From the NCBI RefSeq assembly GCF_036017065.1, contig NZ_JAYXHR010000002.1, positions 496,001 to 560,000 on the forward strand: a DNA stretch of 64,000 nt. The letters run 5' to 3'. Below are positions 35,356 through 43,141 of this stretch, piece after piece. The stretch is from Uliginosibacterium sp036017065. Lineage in GTDB: Bacteria; Pseudomonadota; Gammaproteobacteria; Burkholderiales; Rhodocyclaceae. The translations under genes were made by a program, and so were the position numbers. Under the pieces are notes generated by a model that saw nothing but the letters and a program-made list of their open reading frames with translations, was not told the DNA's origin and ran no database searches. Numbering within the stretch: the first letter of the stretch is position 1; every line of letters begins with the position of its first letter.

Positions 35356-36120
35356 TCAACCCCGCACGCGCACCGCGCGGCCGATGTAGAGGATGGGCCC
35401 GGTCGGGCGGCCGATCGGCGAACCGTTTTCCGGCTCCAGGGTGAGTTCGAACAACTGGTTGTGCTGCAGCGGCGGCAGGCGGTCGATGGGGACGCGCATC
35501 GGCTCCCCGGGCTGCACCAGGCCGAGCGACACCGGTCCGCTCCAGTCGTCGGCCTTGGTCCAGAACTGCAGCGAGCGCGCCGCGGGCACCGGCGTCATGC
35601 CCAGCGGGATGAGGCTCAGTTCGCGCGGGCTGCTGGCCTGTATCACCCAGCCGGGCGCCTTGTCCTGCGGGGCGACCAGCACCACCATGTACTGCGGCCC
35701 GGCCGGCGCGCCTAAACGGAAGCCGAGCGCCACCGCCAGCAGCAAGGCAACGGCCACTGCGCCGGTGGCGAGGCCGCGCCATAGCGCGAGGCTGTTCCAC
35801 CAGCGCTGCCAGCCATCCGCCCTCGCCGCGGGCTTCGCGGCGGGGCCGGCGGCGCGGGCGCCAGCGATGTGCAGGCTGCGCGCAATGCGCGGCCACAGGT
35901 CCGCCGACGGTTCGTCCGCCGGGGCCAGTGCGGTGAGCGGCAGCAGGCGCGCTTCCCATGCGTCGACGGCCGCGCGCAGCGGCACGTCATGCGCCAGGCG
36001 CGCCTCGACCTGTGCGCGGGCCTCGGCCGACAGCGTGCCCAGTACGTACTCGCCGGCGAGCAGCTCGTCCGGGCTGCCGTCGTGGTGCATGTCATCGCGG
36101 GGCGGGTTCTGTGGCGTCAT
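35356..36120 (-). CDS. membrane anti-sigma factor (RskA-like)
   Basis: This is a 254-residue protein with a cytoplasmic N-terminal sigma-binding part ('ELLAGEYVLGTLSAEARAQV', 'WEARLLPLTALAPAD'), one membrane helix ('GLATGAVAVALLLAVALGFRL', quoted in part) and a periplasmic RskA-type domain ('MVVLVAPQDKAPGWVIQASS', 'LQFWTKADDWSGPVSLGLV', 'LFELTLEPENGSPIGRPTGP'). No zinc-binding H-x3-C-x2-C is present, unlike the ChrR protein nearby. The start ATG overlaps the sigma stop (ATGA). It is tail-to-tail with the Cfa-like gene. Confidence 0.88.
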   Translation of the reverse strand: MTPQNPPRDDMHHDGSPDELLAGEYVLGTLSAEARAQVEARLAHDVPLRAAVDAWEARLLPLTALAPADEPSADLWPRIARSLHIAGARAAGPAAKPAARADGWQRWWNSLALWRGLATGAVAVALLLAVALGFRLGAPAGPQYMVVLVAPQDKAPGWVIQASSPRELSLIPLGMTPVPAARSLQFWTKADDWSGPVSLGLVQPGEPMRVPIDRLPPLQHNQLFELTLEPENGSPIGRPTGPILYIGRAVRVRG

Positions 36121-36719
36121 CCCATGCACTCCCGCAAGGCGCGCAGGCTGCGCTGTATCCAGGCCTTGACGGTGCCCAGCGGGGTGCGGGTCCGTTCGGC
36201 AATCTCGCCATGGCTGCAGCCTTCCACGTAGGCCAGGAGCACGCAGTCGCGCCGCGCAGGCTCCAGCGCCGACAGGCAGTCGCCCAGCCTGCCCAGCATG
36301 GCGCGATGCACGAACGGGTCGTCCGTCATGGCGTCACCTGCAGGCAGGCCGCCCTCGCCATCGGACGGCACCTCGTCATCGTCGAGGCTCACTTCGCGCG
36401 AGGCGCTGCGCATGCGGTTGAGTGCCGCATGCCGCACCACCGTGAACATCCAGCCACGGCCGGCGCCACGCGCCGGGTCGAAGCTCGCGGCGCGCTGCCA
36501 GATGCTGACGAAGGCATCGTGCAGCACGTCCTCGGCGACCTGCCGCTGGCGCACGATGCGCAAGGCGACGCCGAACAGGTAGCGATGCTCGCGCTCGTAC
36601 AGTCGCTGCAAGGCCTGCTGGTCACCGCGGGCACAGGCCTGCAACGCGGCGTCGTGATCGAAGGCGTCGGCGTGGAAATCAGACAAGGACGGGGCGTGCG
36701 GCGCGGGGTGGTGGAGCAC
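36117..36719 (-). CDS. ECF sigma factor partnered with an RskA-like anti-sigma
   Basis: This is a 200-residue sigma factor. Region 2 is 'LYEREHRYLFGVALRIVRQR', 'AEDVLHDAFVSIWQRAASFD' and 'WMFTVVRHAALNRMR'. Region 4 is 'LEPARRDCVLLAYVEGCSHG' with 'RTPLGTVKAWIQRSL'. It starts with GTG at 36719. It is followed by its anti-sigma gene with ATGA overlap and preceded 42 bp upstream by a DUF3455 lipoprotein gene, which may be the first gene of the operon. I found no clear target promoter motif for it. Confidence 0.9.
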   Translation of the reverse strand: MLHHPAPHAPSLSDFHADAFDHDAALQACARGDQQALQRLYEREHRYLFGVALRIVRQRQVAEDVLHDAFVSIWQRAASFDPARGAGRGWMFTVVRHAALNRMRSASREVSLDDDEVPSDGEGGLPAGDAMTDDPFVHRAMLGRLGDCLSALEPARRDCVLLAYVEGCSHGEIAERTRTPLGTVKAWIQRSLRALRECMG

Positions 36720-36761
36720 GCATCCTACCCCGCGCGGTGAGCGCCCGTACCAGGCCCGGGA

Positions 36762-37340
36762 TCAGGAAGCCTTCCAGAAGATGTAGTCGGCCTGGTACTT
36801 CACGACCTGCTTCTGCCCCTTGTTGGCGGCGGTGCAGGCCATCGCCGGCGCGACGCCACCCTGCAGGGCCACGCGCTGGATGTAGGTCACGCCTTCGAGG
36901 GCGCCCTTGCCCATCGCCGGGTTGGCCTTCACCAGCTGGTACGGCAGCGCGCTGGGGCTGGACGGTGCCACGGCCAGCTGCGTGCCGGTGAGCTTCGATC
37001 CGTCCATGGCCTCCCAGGTGGCGGGCGGGCCGTAGTACTTGCCGACCTGCTTGCCGTGGCGGTCCATCAGCCTGGCGTCCGGCCCGACGAACACCCATTC
37101 GGTCTGGCCGGGGGCGTTGGCCTTGTCGCGACACTCGTAGGTGATGTCGCCGGCGCCCACGGTTTCCCAGGCCACGCGGTTACCCGCCGGCACCTGGATC
37201 GTGGCCGGCAGGCCGGACTGGGAAAACGCCGGCATGGCGTGCGGGCCGGACATGCTGCTGCAGGCGCCCAGCAGGGCGATGGCCGGTACGGCCAGAAGGA
37301 GCGGGAGGACGTTGGTGTTGCGGATGGCGGTGGTCGACAT
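36762..37340 (-). CDS. DUF3455 lipoprotein
   Basis: This is a 192-residue lipoprotein with lipobox 'ALLGACSS' (Cys ~27). The body shows 'LPATIQVPAGNRVAWETVGA', 'DITYECR', 'WVFVGPDARLMDRHGKQVG', 'GPPATWEAMDGSKLTG' and 'PYQLVKANPAMGKGALEGVT', the DUF3455 pattern. The two Cys (in 'YECRD' and 'AMACTAAN') may form a disulfide. Function is unknown. ECF/RskA-type pairs in other proteobacteria are often linked to DUF3455 or DUF4142 proteins, so it may be part of, or a target of, the stress response. A 16-bp palindrome lies 114 bp upstream. Confidence 0.82.
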   Translation of the reverse strand: MSTTAIRNTNVLPLLLAVPAIALLGACSSMSGPHAMPAFSQSGLPATIQVPAGNRVAWETVGAGDITYECRDKANAPGQTEWVFVGPDARLMDRHGKQVGKYYGPPATWEAMDGSKLTGTQLAVAPSSPSALPYQLVKANPAMGKGALEGVTYIQRVALQGGVAPAMACTAANKGQKQVVKYQADYIFWKAS

Positions 37341-37453
37341 GGTTTTTCTCCTGTATGGAAGAGTCGGTCGCGAAGGGAACAACCGCGATGGCTGCGCAGC
37401 GAAGAGGGCTGCTACGTGCTCTACCCGCCACGGCGCCGACTGGATGCAGGCTG

Positions 37454-37469
37454 GCAGAAATTTTTCTGC
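37454..37469. promoter_or_regulatory. 16-bp palindrome between divergent genes
   Basis: GCAGAAA-TT-TTTCTGC is a perfect 7-bp inverted repeat in the 240-bp region between the DUF3455-sigma operon and the secreted protein/CapA pair. It is A/T-rich in the centre of GC-rich DNA. It could be an operator controlling either side. No poly-T follows, so it is unlikely to be a terminator. Confidence 0.35.
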
Positions 37470-37580
37470 GTCGACGCGCCGGTGCGCTGCGCACGTCGTG
37501 GGGAGCGCGACCAAGGCCGATCGAGGCTATAGTCGCTCGCGCTCCGCCATGCCGCGATCATCCTGTCCGGGAACACGTCC

Positions 37581-37979
37581 ATGCGCCTCATCTCTTTCGC
37601 CCTTCCGCCACGCCTCGTCACGGTGCTCTCGTCCGCACTCCTCCTTGCCCTGCAGCCGCTGCCGGTGTCTGCCGCGCCGCGCGTCTCCTGCACGCTGGAA
37701 GAGAAAGGCAGCGAGAAGCGCATGTCGGTCGCTACAGGCATTGACGCATTGCAGGGCGAATGGACCGGGATGGGCGTGTTCAGGGTGCGCACCCTGCTGG
37801 CGGCCCCTCCAGGGCGTGAGCCCTGGTTGCTGGTCGAGGTGTATGCCGAGGCCGCGGATGGCGACTACCGCATCCTCTCCTCGCAGAAGGTGGGCGCGCC
37901 CTTTGCCACGGGCAACATGGAGGTCGTGGAGCCAGGCCTGGGCCGCAGCTTCCACTACGCCTGCGGAGCAGCAAAGTGA
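37581..37979 (+). CDS. small exported protein of unknown function
   Basis: This 132-residue protein has a signal peptide (MRLISFALPPRLVTVLSSAL, then LLALQPLPVSAAP). The mature ~100 residues contain 'VSCTLEEKGSEKRMSVATG', 'WTGMGVFRVRTLLAAPPG' and 'FHYACGAAK'; two Cys at the ends may pair. I do not recognise the family. It overlaps the CapA-like gene (shared GTGA), so the two are probably expressed together and act in the periplasm or at the surface. Confidence 0.7.
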   Translation: MRLISFALPPRLVTVLSSALLLALQPLPVSAAPRVSCTLEEKGSEKRMSVATGIDALQGEWTGMGVFRVRTLLAAPPGREPWLLVEVYAEAADGDYRILSSQKVGAPFATGNMEVVEPGLGRSFHYACGAAK

Positions 37980-38992
37980 TGGCCCGCACCCACTGGCGGA
38001 CGCGGCGATGCGTGCTCGGCGCAGTGCTCCTGCTCACCGCCATCGCGACCGCGCAGGCAGCAGAATCCGAAGGCGCAGGCAGGCTCGTCATCGTCGGTGA
38101 CGTCATGCTCGCGGAGTCCGAGGGCACCGGCCGCTTCATCGCCAGCGGGGGCGACCCGTTTGCCGGCGTGCGCAAGATGCTGGCCGACGCGGACCTGCGG
38201 GTCGCCAACTTCGAATCCTCCGCCGGCACGACGGGCAAGGCGGACCCGGACAAGCCGTACTCTTTCAGGACCCGTCAGGCCGCGCTGCCCGCCTATGCGG
38301 CCCTGTTCGAAGCGACCAGCCTGGCCAACAACCACGCCGGTGACTTCGGCCGGCAGGAGTTGCTGGAAACGCGCGCGGCGCTTGAGAAGGCGGGCAGCCG
38401 GACGTTCGGCGCCGGCGCCACGCCGGGTGAGGCGCACAAGGCCGCCATCATCGAGCGCAAGGGCGTGAAGATCGCCCTGCTCGGCTACCTGGATTTCTTT
38501 CCACGCTGGTTCAGCGTGGCGCCCGGCCTGCCCGGCGTCGCCTGGCTGGACGAGCAGCAGGCCGCGCTGGACATCGCAGCAGCCAGGGCGGACGGCGCGG
38601 ACATCGTGATCGTCATACCGCACTGGGGCGTGGAGTTCGAGCCACGGGCCAGCGACCGCCAGCGCAGGCTGGCGCGGGCGCTGCTCGACGCGGGTGCCCA
38701 CGCGGTGATCGGCGGGCATCCGCATGTCGTGCAGGACTTCGAGGTCTACAAGGGCAAACCCATCATCTACTCGGTGGGCAACTTCGTCTTCGATGGCTTC
38801 GATGATGAAGACTCGTTGACCGGTTGGGCTGTCTTCGCCGACTTCGATAGACAGGGCATCGCGGCGATCAGCACACGCGCAGTGAGAATCGACAGCCATG
38901 GCTCGCCAGTGCCGCACCCGAACCGCGATGGGCCGTGCTGGAAGCGTGGCACGCCGGAGATGGTCCCGTGCGCGCGTGCCCGCGGTGGCTAA
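37976..38992 (+). CDS. CapA/PgsA-family metallophosphatase-like exported protein
   Basis: This 338-residue protein has an N-terminal signal (VLGAVLLLTAIATAQAAE). The CapA fold follows: 'RLVIVGDVMLAESEG', 'LRVANFESSAGTTGKADPDK', 'TSLANNHAGDFGRQELLETR', 'KIALLGYLDFFPRWF', 'DIVIVIPHWGVEFEP' and 'HAVIGGHPHVVQDFEVYKGK'. The Asp, Asn-His, His-W-G and G-H-x-H residues match the metallophosphoesterase-like site. The family takes part in poly-gamma-glutamate capsule synthesis or degradation; no pgsB/pgsC partners are nearby, so its substrate is open. The start is GTG 37976 or ATG 37979. A strong terminator follows. Confidence 0.88.
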   Translation: MMARTHWRTRRCVLGAVLLLTAIATAQAAESEGAGRLVIVGDVMLAESEGTGRFIASGGDPFAGVRKMLADADLRVANFESSAGTTGKADPDKPYSFRTRQAALPAYAALFEATSLANNHAGDFGRQELLETRAALEKAGSRTFGAGATPGEAHKAAIIERKGVKIALLGYLDFFPRWFSVAPGLPGVAWLDEQQAALDIAAARADGADIVIVIPHWGVEFEPRASDRQRRLARALLDAGAHAVIGGHPHVVQDFEVYKGKPIIYSVGNFVFDGFDDEDSLTGWAVFADFDRQGIAAISTRAVRIDSHGSPVPHPNRDGPCWKRGTPEMVPCARARGG

Positions 38993-39014
38993 GCAGACAA
39001 GGCGAAGAAAATAA

Positions 39015-39040
39015 AAAGGGCGACCACGCGGTCGCCCTTT
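39015..39040. terminator. bidirectional terminator between convergent genes
   Basis: An 11-bp stem AAAGGGCGACC / GGTCGCCCTTT has a 4-nt loop (ACGC), with A-rich sequence before and T-rich after. It lies between the convergent CapA-like and phytase-like genes and can serve both. Confidence 0.9.
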
Positions 39041-39058
39041 GCTTTCGTCGCGACAGAC

Positions 39059-41251
39059 TCAGCGCAGCTTGCCCAGGCGCAGGAACTGCGTCTCGCCGCT
39101 GGCCTTGTCGACACCGTCGTTGTCGGTGACGGCGAAGGCGTTGCCGGCGGCGTCCAGGGTGAAGCCTTCCAGCTTGTCCAGCACGTAGCCCTTGGGCGCG
39201 GCCAGCGCGGGTTCGAGGTCGCGTACCAGCTGCTTCTTCACCACCGGCACGTTGCCGATGCCGGGAATGACCGGCACCTGCCCGCGGACGGAGAAGCTGT
39301 ACAGGCGCTTGAAGGTGCCGGCGCCGAACTGGTTGTCGCGCTCGATGACGATGAAGTTGTCGTCACCCGCGTAGGTCAGCTCGGACAGGCCCATCCAGGC
39401 GTCCTTGCCGCGGGCGGCGTCCAGCGGGTAGTGCAGCACGCCCCAGCTCTTCAGCGCCGGGCGATACACGAGGATCTTGGCATGGCCCTTGGGGTCGTCC
39501 TTCCACTCGCGCTGCACGGCCAGCCACACGGCCTCGTCGTCACCGCTGCCGGTCACCGCGACGCCTTCGAAACCGAAGCGCACGGCATGGCGGGCGATGT
39601 TGTCCGGCAGGGCGATCTCGTCCTGCACGGCACCGTCGGCGTTGGTGCGGATCAGCAGGTTGACCGTCGGCTCCTTCAGTTCCGGGTTGCCTTCGGAGGC
39701 CAGCCAGAAGCCGCCGTCGGCGCGACGGGCAATCCCTTCCAGGTCATAGCCGAAGGGCTTGCCGGCCTTGGTGACGGCGATGCTGCGATTGATGCGGGCC
39801 GGCGTCGCGCTGGCGTCGATGGCGTAGATGCGCGACTGGCTGTAGGCGCTGTCGCTGATGCCGAAGAGCTGGTTGGGTGCGGCGCCGGCAGTCAGGCCGG
39901 ACAGCGCGCTCCAGGTGACCGGCAGGCCCTGCGCGTCACGCACGGACTCGATGGTCGGATAGCTCGGCAGGCCTTCGTCGCGGCGGTAGATGGTCACCAT
40001 CGAACGTACCAGGCCGGGGCCGAGGTCGGATTCGCTGGCGGTCACGAACAGGCCGCGCGAGGGGATGGCCAGCAGGCCTTCCGGCGCGATGGGGCCGGGC
40101 AGCGCCTGCAGGAACAACGGCGCCTTGCCGGCGCCCTGGTCGCGGAACACGAAGACCAGCGAGGCGCGCTCGGCGCCGACGAAGATCAGCGTCTCGTCGC
40201 CGAAGCGGGCGACTTCCACACCCTCCGGCTCCACGCCCTTGGCGGCGGAACGCGCTTCCGGGTAGTGGCCCAGCTGCATGGCGATGTGGTCGAGCAGGCT
40301 GCCGGAGTCGTACTCCACGCTGCCGTCCACGTTGAAGATGCTGAAGCTGCGCGAGCCGCCTTGGTAGTCACCTTCGTTGGCGCTGACGAAACGCTTGTCG
40401 TCCAGCCAGGCGACCGCGTCCGGCTCGCGCTTCACCGCGTCGAGGTTGTCGGTGGGCGAAATGACGCCGTCGCGCTTGCTGTCGACGTTCTTCAGGTCCA
40501 CGGTGCCGGCGCTGAAGTGGCGCGTCACCTTGCCGCTGCGGGTGTCGACCAGCGCGAAGTGGTTGTTCTCCTGCAGGGACACCACGGCCAGGCCCTTGCT
40601 GTTGATCTTCACGAACTCCGGCTCGGCGTCGTCGGCAGCGATGCCGGCGAGGCCCGCCAGCGTGACGTCCTTGCGGGTCTTGCAGTCCGGCGCGCCGTCC
40701 TTCACGCGGAAGGTCGTCAGCCAGCCGCTGGGCTGCTGCGGAATGGCGCCCTTGTTCAGCTTCTCGTCGCGCTCGTTCTCGATCACCACGGCCAGCGTGC
40801 CCTTGGTGTGATCCAGCGTCACCGAGTCCGGCTGGCCGCCGAGTTCGCACTTGGCAACCACCTTGCGGCTCTGCAGGTCCACCACGGCCACATGGCCGGA
40901 GGGCTTCACGAAGCTCTCCGACGTGACGACCGCCACCAGCGCATGCGTACGCGTCAGCGCCACCGAGGTGCTTTCACCCTCCAGCGCGACGAAGCCGGCG
41001 GCCTGCGGGCGCACCGGGTTCAGGATGTCGATGAAGCCGATGCCTTTCTGCTCCGCGTCCGTGTAGACCAGCAGGCGGCCATCCTCGCTGGCGGCGATGA
41101 TCTCGGCCACGGTGGCCTTGGACGGGTCGCGGTCGGCCGGCAGGTTCTGCAGGACCGGAAAGGTCGCGATGCGCTGGAAGTTGGGTGCAGCCGTTGCGGC
41201 ACCGGCCAGGGCAGCGAGCACGGCACCGAGCAGGATCTTCTTTTTGTTCAT
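39059..41251 (-). CDS. exported esterase/phytase-like beta-propeller protein
   Basis: This is a 730-residue protein with signal peptide MNKKKILLGAVLAALAGAAT-AA. The N-terminal half (~25-400) is a choice-of-anchor/40-residue-YVTN-like propeller ('GRLLVYTDAEQKGIGFIDIL', 'GHVAVVDLQSRKVVAKCELG', 'EPDAVAWLDDKRFVSANEGD', 'EGVEVARFGDETLIFVGAER'). The C-terminal half (~430-725) resembles the 'esterase-like activity of phytase' domain ('YDLEGIARRADGGFWLASEG', 'VRFGFEGVAVTG', 'DNFIVIERDNQFGAGTFKRL', 'LEGFTLDAAGNAFAVTDNDG'). Such proteins release phosphate from organic esters. That fits the Pho-box-like array directly upstream. It is monocistronic between that array and the terminator at 39015. Confidence 0.85.
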   Translation of the reverse strand: MNKKKILLGAVLAALAGAATAAPNFQRIATFPVLQNLPADRDPSKATVAEIIAASEDGRLLVYTDAEQKGIGFIDILNPVRPQAAGFVALEGESTSVALTRTHALVAVVTSESFVKPSGHVAVVDLQSRKVVAKCELGGQPDSVTLDHTKGTLAVVIENERDEKLNKGAIPQQPSGWLTTFRVKDGAPDCKTRKDVTLAGLAGIAADDAEPEFVKINSKGLAVVSLQENNHFALVDTRSGKVTRHFSAGTVDLKNVDSKRDGVISPTDNLDAVKREPDAVAWLDDKRFVSANEGDYQGGSRSFSIFNVDGSVEYDSGSLLDHIAMQLGHYPEARSAAKGVEPEGVEVARFGDETLIFVGAERASLVFVFRDQGAGKAPLFLQALPGPIAPEGLLAIPSRGLFVTASESDLGPGLVRSMVTIYRRDEGLPSYPTIESVRDAQGLPVTWSALSGLTAGAAPNQLFGISDSAYSQSRIYAIDASATPARINRSIAVTKAGKPFGYDLEGIARRADGGFWLASEGNPELKEPTVNLLIRTNADGAVQDEIALPDNIARHAVRFGFEGVAVTGSGDDEAVWLAVQREWKDDPKGHAKILVYRPALKSWGVLHYPLDAARGKDAWMGLSELTYAGDDNFIVIERDNQFGAGTFKRLYSFSVRGQVPVIPGIGNVPVVKKQLVRDLEPALAAPKGYVLDKLEGFTLDAAGNAFAVTDNDGVDKASGETQFLRLGKLR

Positions 41252-41264
41252 GACGGGTAGCGAT

Positions 41265-41323
41265 ATGACAGTTGACGGTGACAGGTAACAGAACCGTCAC
41301 AGTCTCGCTGCCGTCGATGACAG
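41265..41323 (-). promoter_or_regulatory. Pho-box-like array upstream of the phytase-like gene
   Basis: On the minus strand five CTGTNA[C/T] heptamers lie 14-72 bp before the start codon: 41323-41317 CTGTCAT, 41302-41296 CTGTGAC, 41291-41285 CTGTTAC, 41284-41278 CTGTCAC and 41271-41265 CTGTCAT. The second and third are spaced 11 bp, exactly the PhoB half-site period, and the first and second 21 bp. The E. coli Pho box is two CTGTCAT units 11 bp apart. This predicts induction by PhoB under phosphate limitation. The rest of the 41324-41857 stretch holds the small ORF at 41367 and no other feature I recognise. Confidence 0.65.
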
Positions 41324-41366
41324 GGGTGTTACATCGCGGGTCGCCCGCCGGACCCGGCAAGCCCGG

Positions 41367-41561
41367 TCAGATCAGGCACATGCCGAGCAAGAGCGTCGAG
41401 GAATCGGCGGATTCGTCCAGCATCCGTTGCGAGATCGACCCGCCACCCGGGTGCTCATCCATCTCGCACACCTCCGCCAGGAAACCCACGCGCTCCTGCA
41501 AGGCGTCGCCATACAGCGGACGCTGGCCGTGCTGCATCGAAAAGCTGTCGTAGAGGTACAT
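41367..41561 (-). CDS. possible 64-residue protein of unknown function
   Basis: This ORF starts with ATG at 41561 behind GCGAGG (6-nt spacing), shows GC-rich third positions like genuine genes here, and ends in TGA at 41367. The peptide (MYLYDSFSMQHGQRPLYGDA, then LQERVGFLAEVCEMDEHPGG, ending in TLLLGMCLI) matches nothing I know. It has two Cys and an acidic middle. It lies 115 bp upstream of the phytase-like gene on the same strand. The Pho-box array is between them, so it would be a separate unit. It could be spurious. Confidence 0.35.
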   Translation of the reverse strand: MYLYDSFSMQHGQRPLYGDALQERVGFLAEVCEMDEHPGGGSISQRMLDESADSSTLLLGMCLI

Positions 41562-41789
41562 CTGGAACCTCGCTGGAACAGGGGCGTTCCGGGGTACGCC
41601 CCCAAAGTCATCCATCCGGCTACCGCAGCAGCCCCGCATTTCTTCGAGGTGTTTGTTCCAGCCTACGCGCTGTGGCGCCAGACTCAAGAAGCAATGGGTC
41701 GTGTATTTCCCCAATTGCCGCCAATTTGCGTGCTGCGGCGCAACGCGAGATTGGCGGAATTAAACCGGATTAAATACGCCCATAAAGAA

Positions 41790-41809
41790 AGCCCATCTTT
41801 CGATGGGCT
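41790..41809 (-). terminator. terminator downstream of the small gene at 41858
   Basis: Stem AGCCCATC / GATGGGCT with a 4-nt loop; read on the minus strand it is followed by TTCTTTAT. It lies 48 bp after the stop at 41858 and suggests that this small ORF is really transcribed. Confidence 0.7.
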
Positions 41810-41857
41810 ATTGATAACCGGGGAGGAGGGTCCGGTTATTTTGCTACCGTGCTACGC

Positions 41858-42049
41858 TCAGACGCCCGAGAAGCTCAGGAAGCTGCCGGAAACCGAGCCG
41901 GACGAGTTGCTGATCCACGCGTCGTTCGCGGCTTCGCGAGCGGAAATGTGGGTGATTTCAGCCAGCAGGGCCTCATGTTCGCGTTCGGCCGGGCTGGCGT
42001 AGGCGCGATGGCTGGAATAGCTGTTGATAAAGGCAAGGATCGCGTTCAT
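41858..42049 (-). CDS. small 63-residue protein of unknown function
   Basis: The ATG at 42049 follows AGAGAACTGCC. The product (MNAILAFINSYSSHRAYASP, then AEREHEALLAEITHISAREA, ending in a Ser/Gly-rich tail GSVSGSFLSFSGV) is short, with a charged helix in the middle and a Ser/Gly-rich end. I do not recognise it. Support comes from a terminator 48 bp downstream and from an A/T-rich upstream region with two dyads (42128-42139 and 42172-42188), unusual in this GC-rich genome. It may be a regulated small protein or peptide. It is separated by 167 bp from the EamA gene on the same strand. Confidence 0.5.
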   Translation of the reverse strand: MNAILAFINSYSSHRAYASPAEREHEALLAEITHISAREAANDAWISNSSGSVSGSFLSFSGV

Positions 42050-42171
42050 GGCAGTTCTCTCTCGTGTTCGTCTCGGGGTTTGTTGCATTGCCGCTGGGGC
42101 ATGGAACGAACTTTATTGAAACGCGATTTGGTTGACCAATCGCAATTTCCGATCAATCCATAAATTTACTT

Positions 42172-42188
42172 ATGGTGCGTCGCACCAT
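42172..42188. promoter_or_regulatory. 17-bp palindrome in an A/T-rich intergenic region
   Basis: ATGGTGCG-T-CGCACCAT is a perfect 8-bp inverted repeat. A second dyad, TTGGT-TG-ACCAA, lies at 42128-42139. Both are between the end of the EamA gene (42217) and the small ORF starting at 42049. The first could alternatively act as a weak terminator of the EamA gene, but no T run follows on the minus strand. Confidence 0.4.
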
Positions 42189-42216
42189 CTAAATACGGCG
42201 AATAGGCCGATAAATT

Positions 42217-43110
42217 TCATGGATTGCCGGCGCGCGATTTCTTCAATTGCCCCGGCAGGAAGCCGGTGGCCAGCGCGGTGCCCAGCAACACGACCGCCGT
42301 TCCGGCAAAGGTGTGCGGGCCGAGCGGCTCGCCGAGTACCGCGTGCCCCCACAGCACGCCGAATACCGGCACCAGGAAGGTGACCGTCAGGGCGCGCATG
42401 GCGCCGGCGCGCTCCACGAGGCGGAAGTACATGACGTAGGCCACGCCGGTACACAGCAGGCCCAGCACCAGTACGCCGAGCAAGGCCCAGATGCCCGGCA
42501 TCGAACGCGGCGGCGCGACCCCCAGCCAGGGCAGGATGGCGATGGCCGCCCACCACATGCTGCCGTGGGCAAGCTGGAAGGGCGCCACGCCCTTGCCGTA
42601 CCAGCGGATCAGCTGACTGGACAGGCCATAGCTGAACGTGGCCGCCAGCGCGGCGCCGACCGCCAGACCGCTGCCGGGCGCGCTCAGCACCCCGTCCAGT
42701 CCCACCACCAGACCGACTCCCAGCATGCCCAGCGCCAGCCCGCAGCCGACCCGCCAGGGCGGCAGGCGGCGCGCATGCAGGCTGCCGATGAGCGCGCCCC
42801 AGATCGGCGCGGTGGCGTTGAGGATGGACAGCATCGAGGCGGTCAGACTCTGCGCCGCGAACGCCAGCAGGAAGAACGGCAGCGCGGTGTTGAGCACGCC
42901 GATCGTGAGCAGGAAGCGCGTCGGCCGCAGCGGGTTGCCATGCTGCCGGTACAGCCGCGCCAGCGCAGCCAGCAATGCGGCGGCAAGCAACACACGCAGG
43001 GCGATCAGGGCCACGGGGCCCAGGGCGGGCACGGCGACGCGGGTGAACAGGTGTGACGCGCCCCAGATCGCGCCCAGCGCGATCAGCAGGCCGGTGCTCT
43101 GGCGATCCAT
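42217..43110 (-). CDS. EamA-family (DMT) transporter
   Basis: This 297-residue protein has about ten membrane helices in two EamA repeats (~5-140 and ~150-285). The first begins 'GLLIALGAIWGASHLFTRVA', with 'LNTALPFFLLAFAAQSLTAS'. The second includes 'AALAATFSYGLSSQLIRWYG' and 'LVPVFGVLWGHAVLGEPLGP'. Members export amino acids, metabolites or drugs; the substrate cannot be told from sequence. The start ATG at 43110 fits the family start. The upstream gene ends 31 bp away on the same strand. Confidence 0.9.
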   Translation of the reverse strand: MDRQSTGLLIALGAIWGASHLFTRVAVPALGPVALIALRVLLAAALLAALARLYRQHGNPLRPTRFLLTIGVLNTALPFFLLAFAAQSLTASMLSILNATAPIWGALIGSLHARRLPPWRVGCGLALGMLGVGLVVGLDGVLSAPGSGLAVGAALAATFSYGLSSQLIRWYGKGVAPFQLAHGSMWWAAIAILPWLGVAPPRSMPGIWALLGVLVLGLLCTGVAYVMYFRLVERAGAMRALTVTFLVPVFGVLWGHAVLGEPLGPHTFAGTAVVLLGTALATGFLPGQLKKSRAGNP

Positions 43111-43141
43111 GATGGCGGGATTGTGCCTGCCGCAGTCGCCT

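Noticed and set aside
39431..41260. A 609-codon open frame on the plus strand
   Set aside because: It is antisense to the phytase-like gene and has the same composition artefact.
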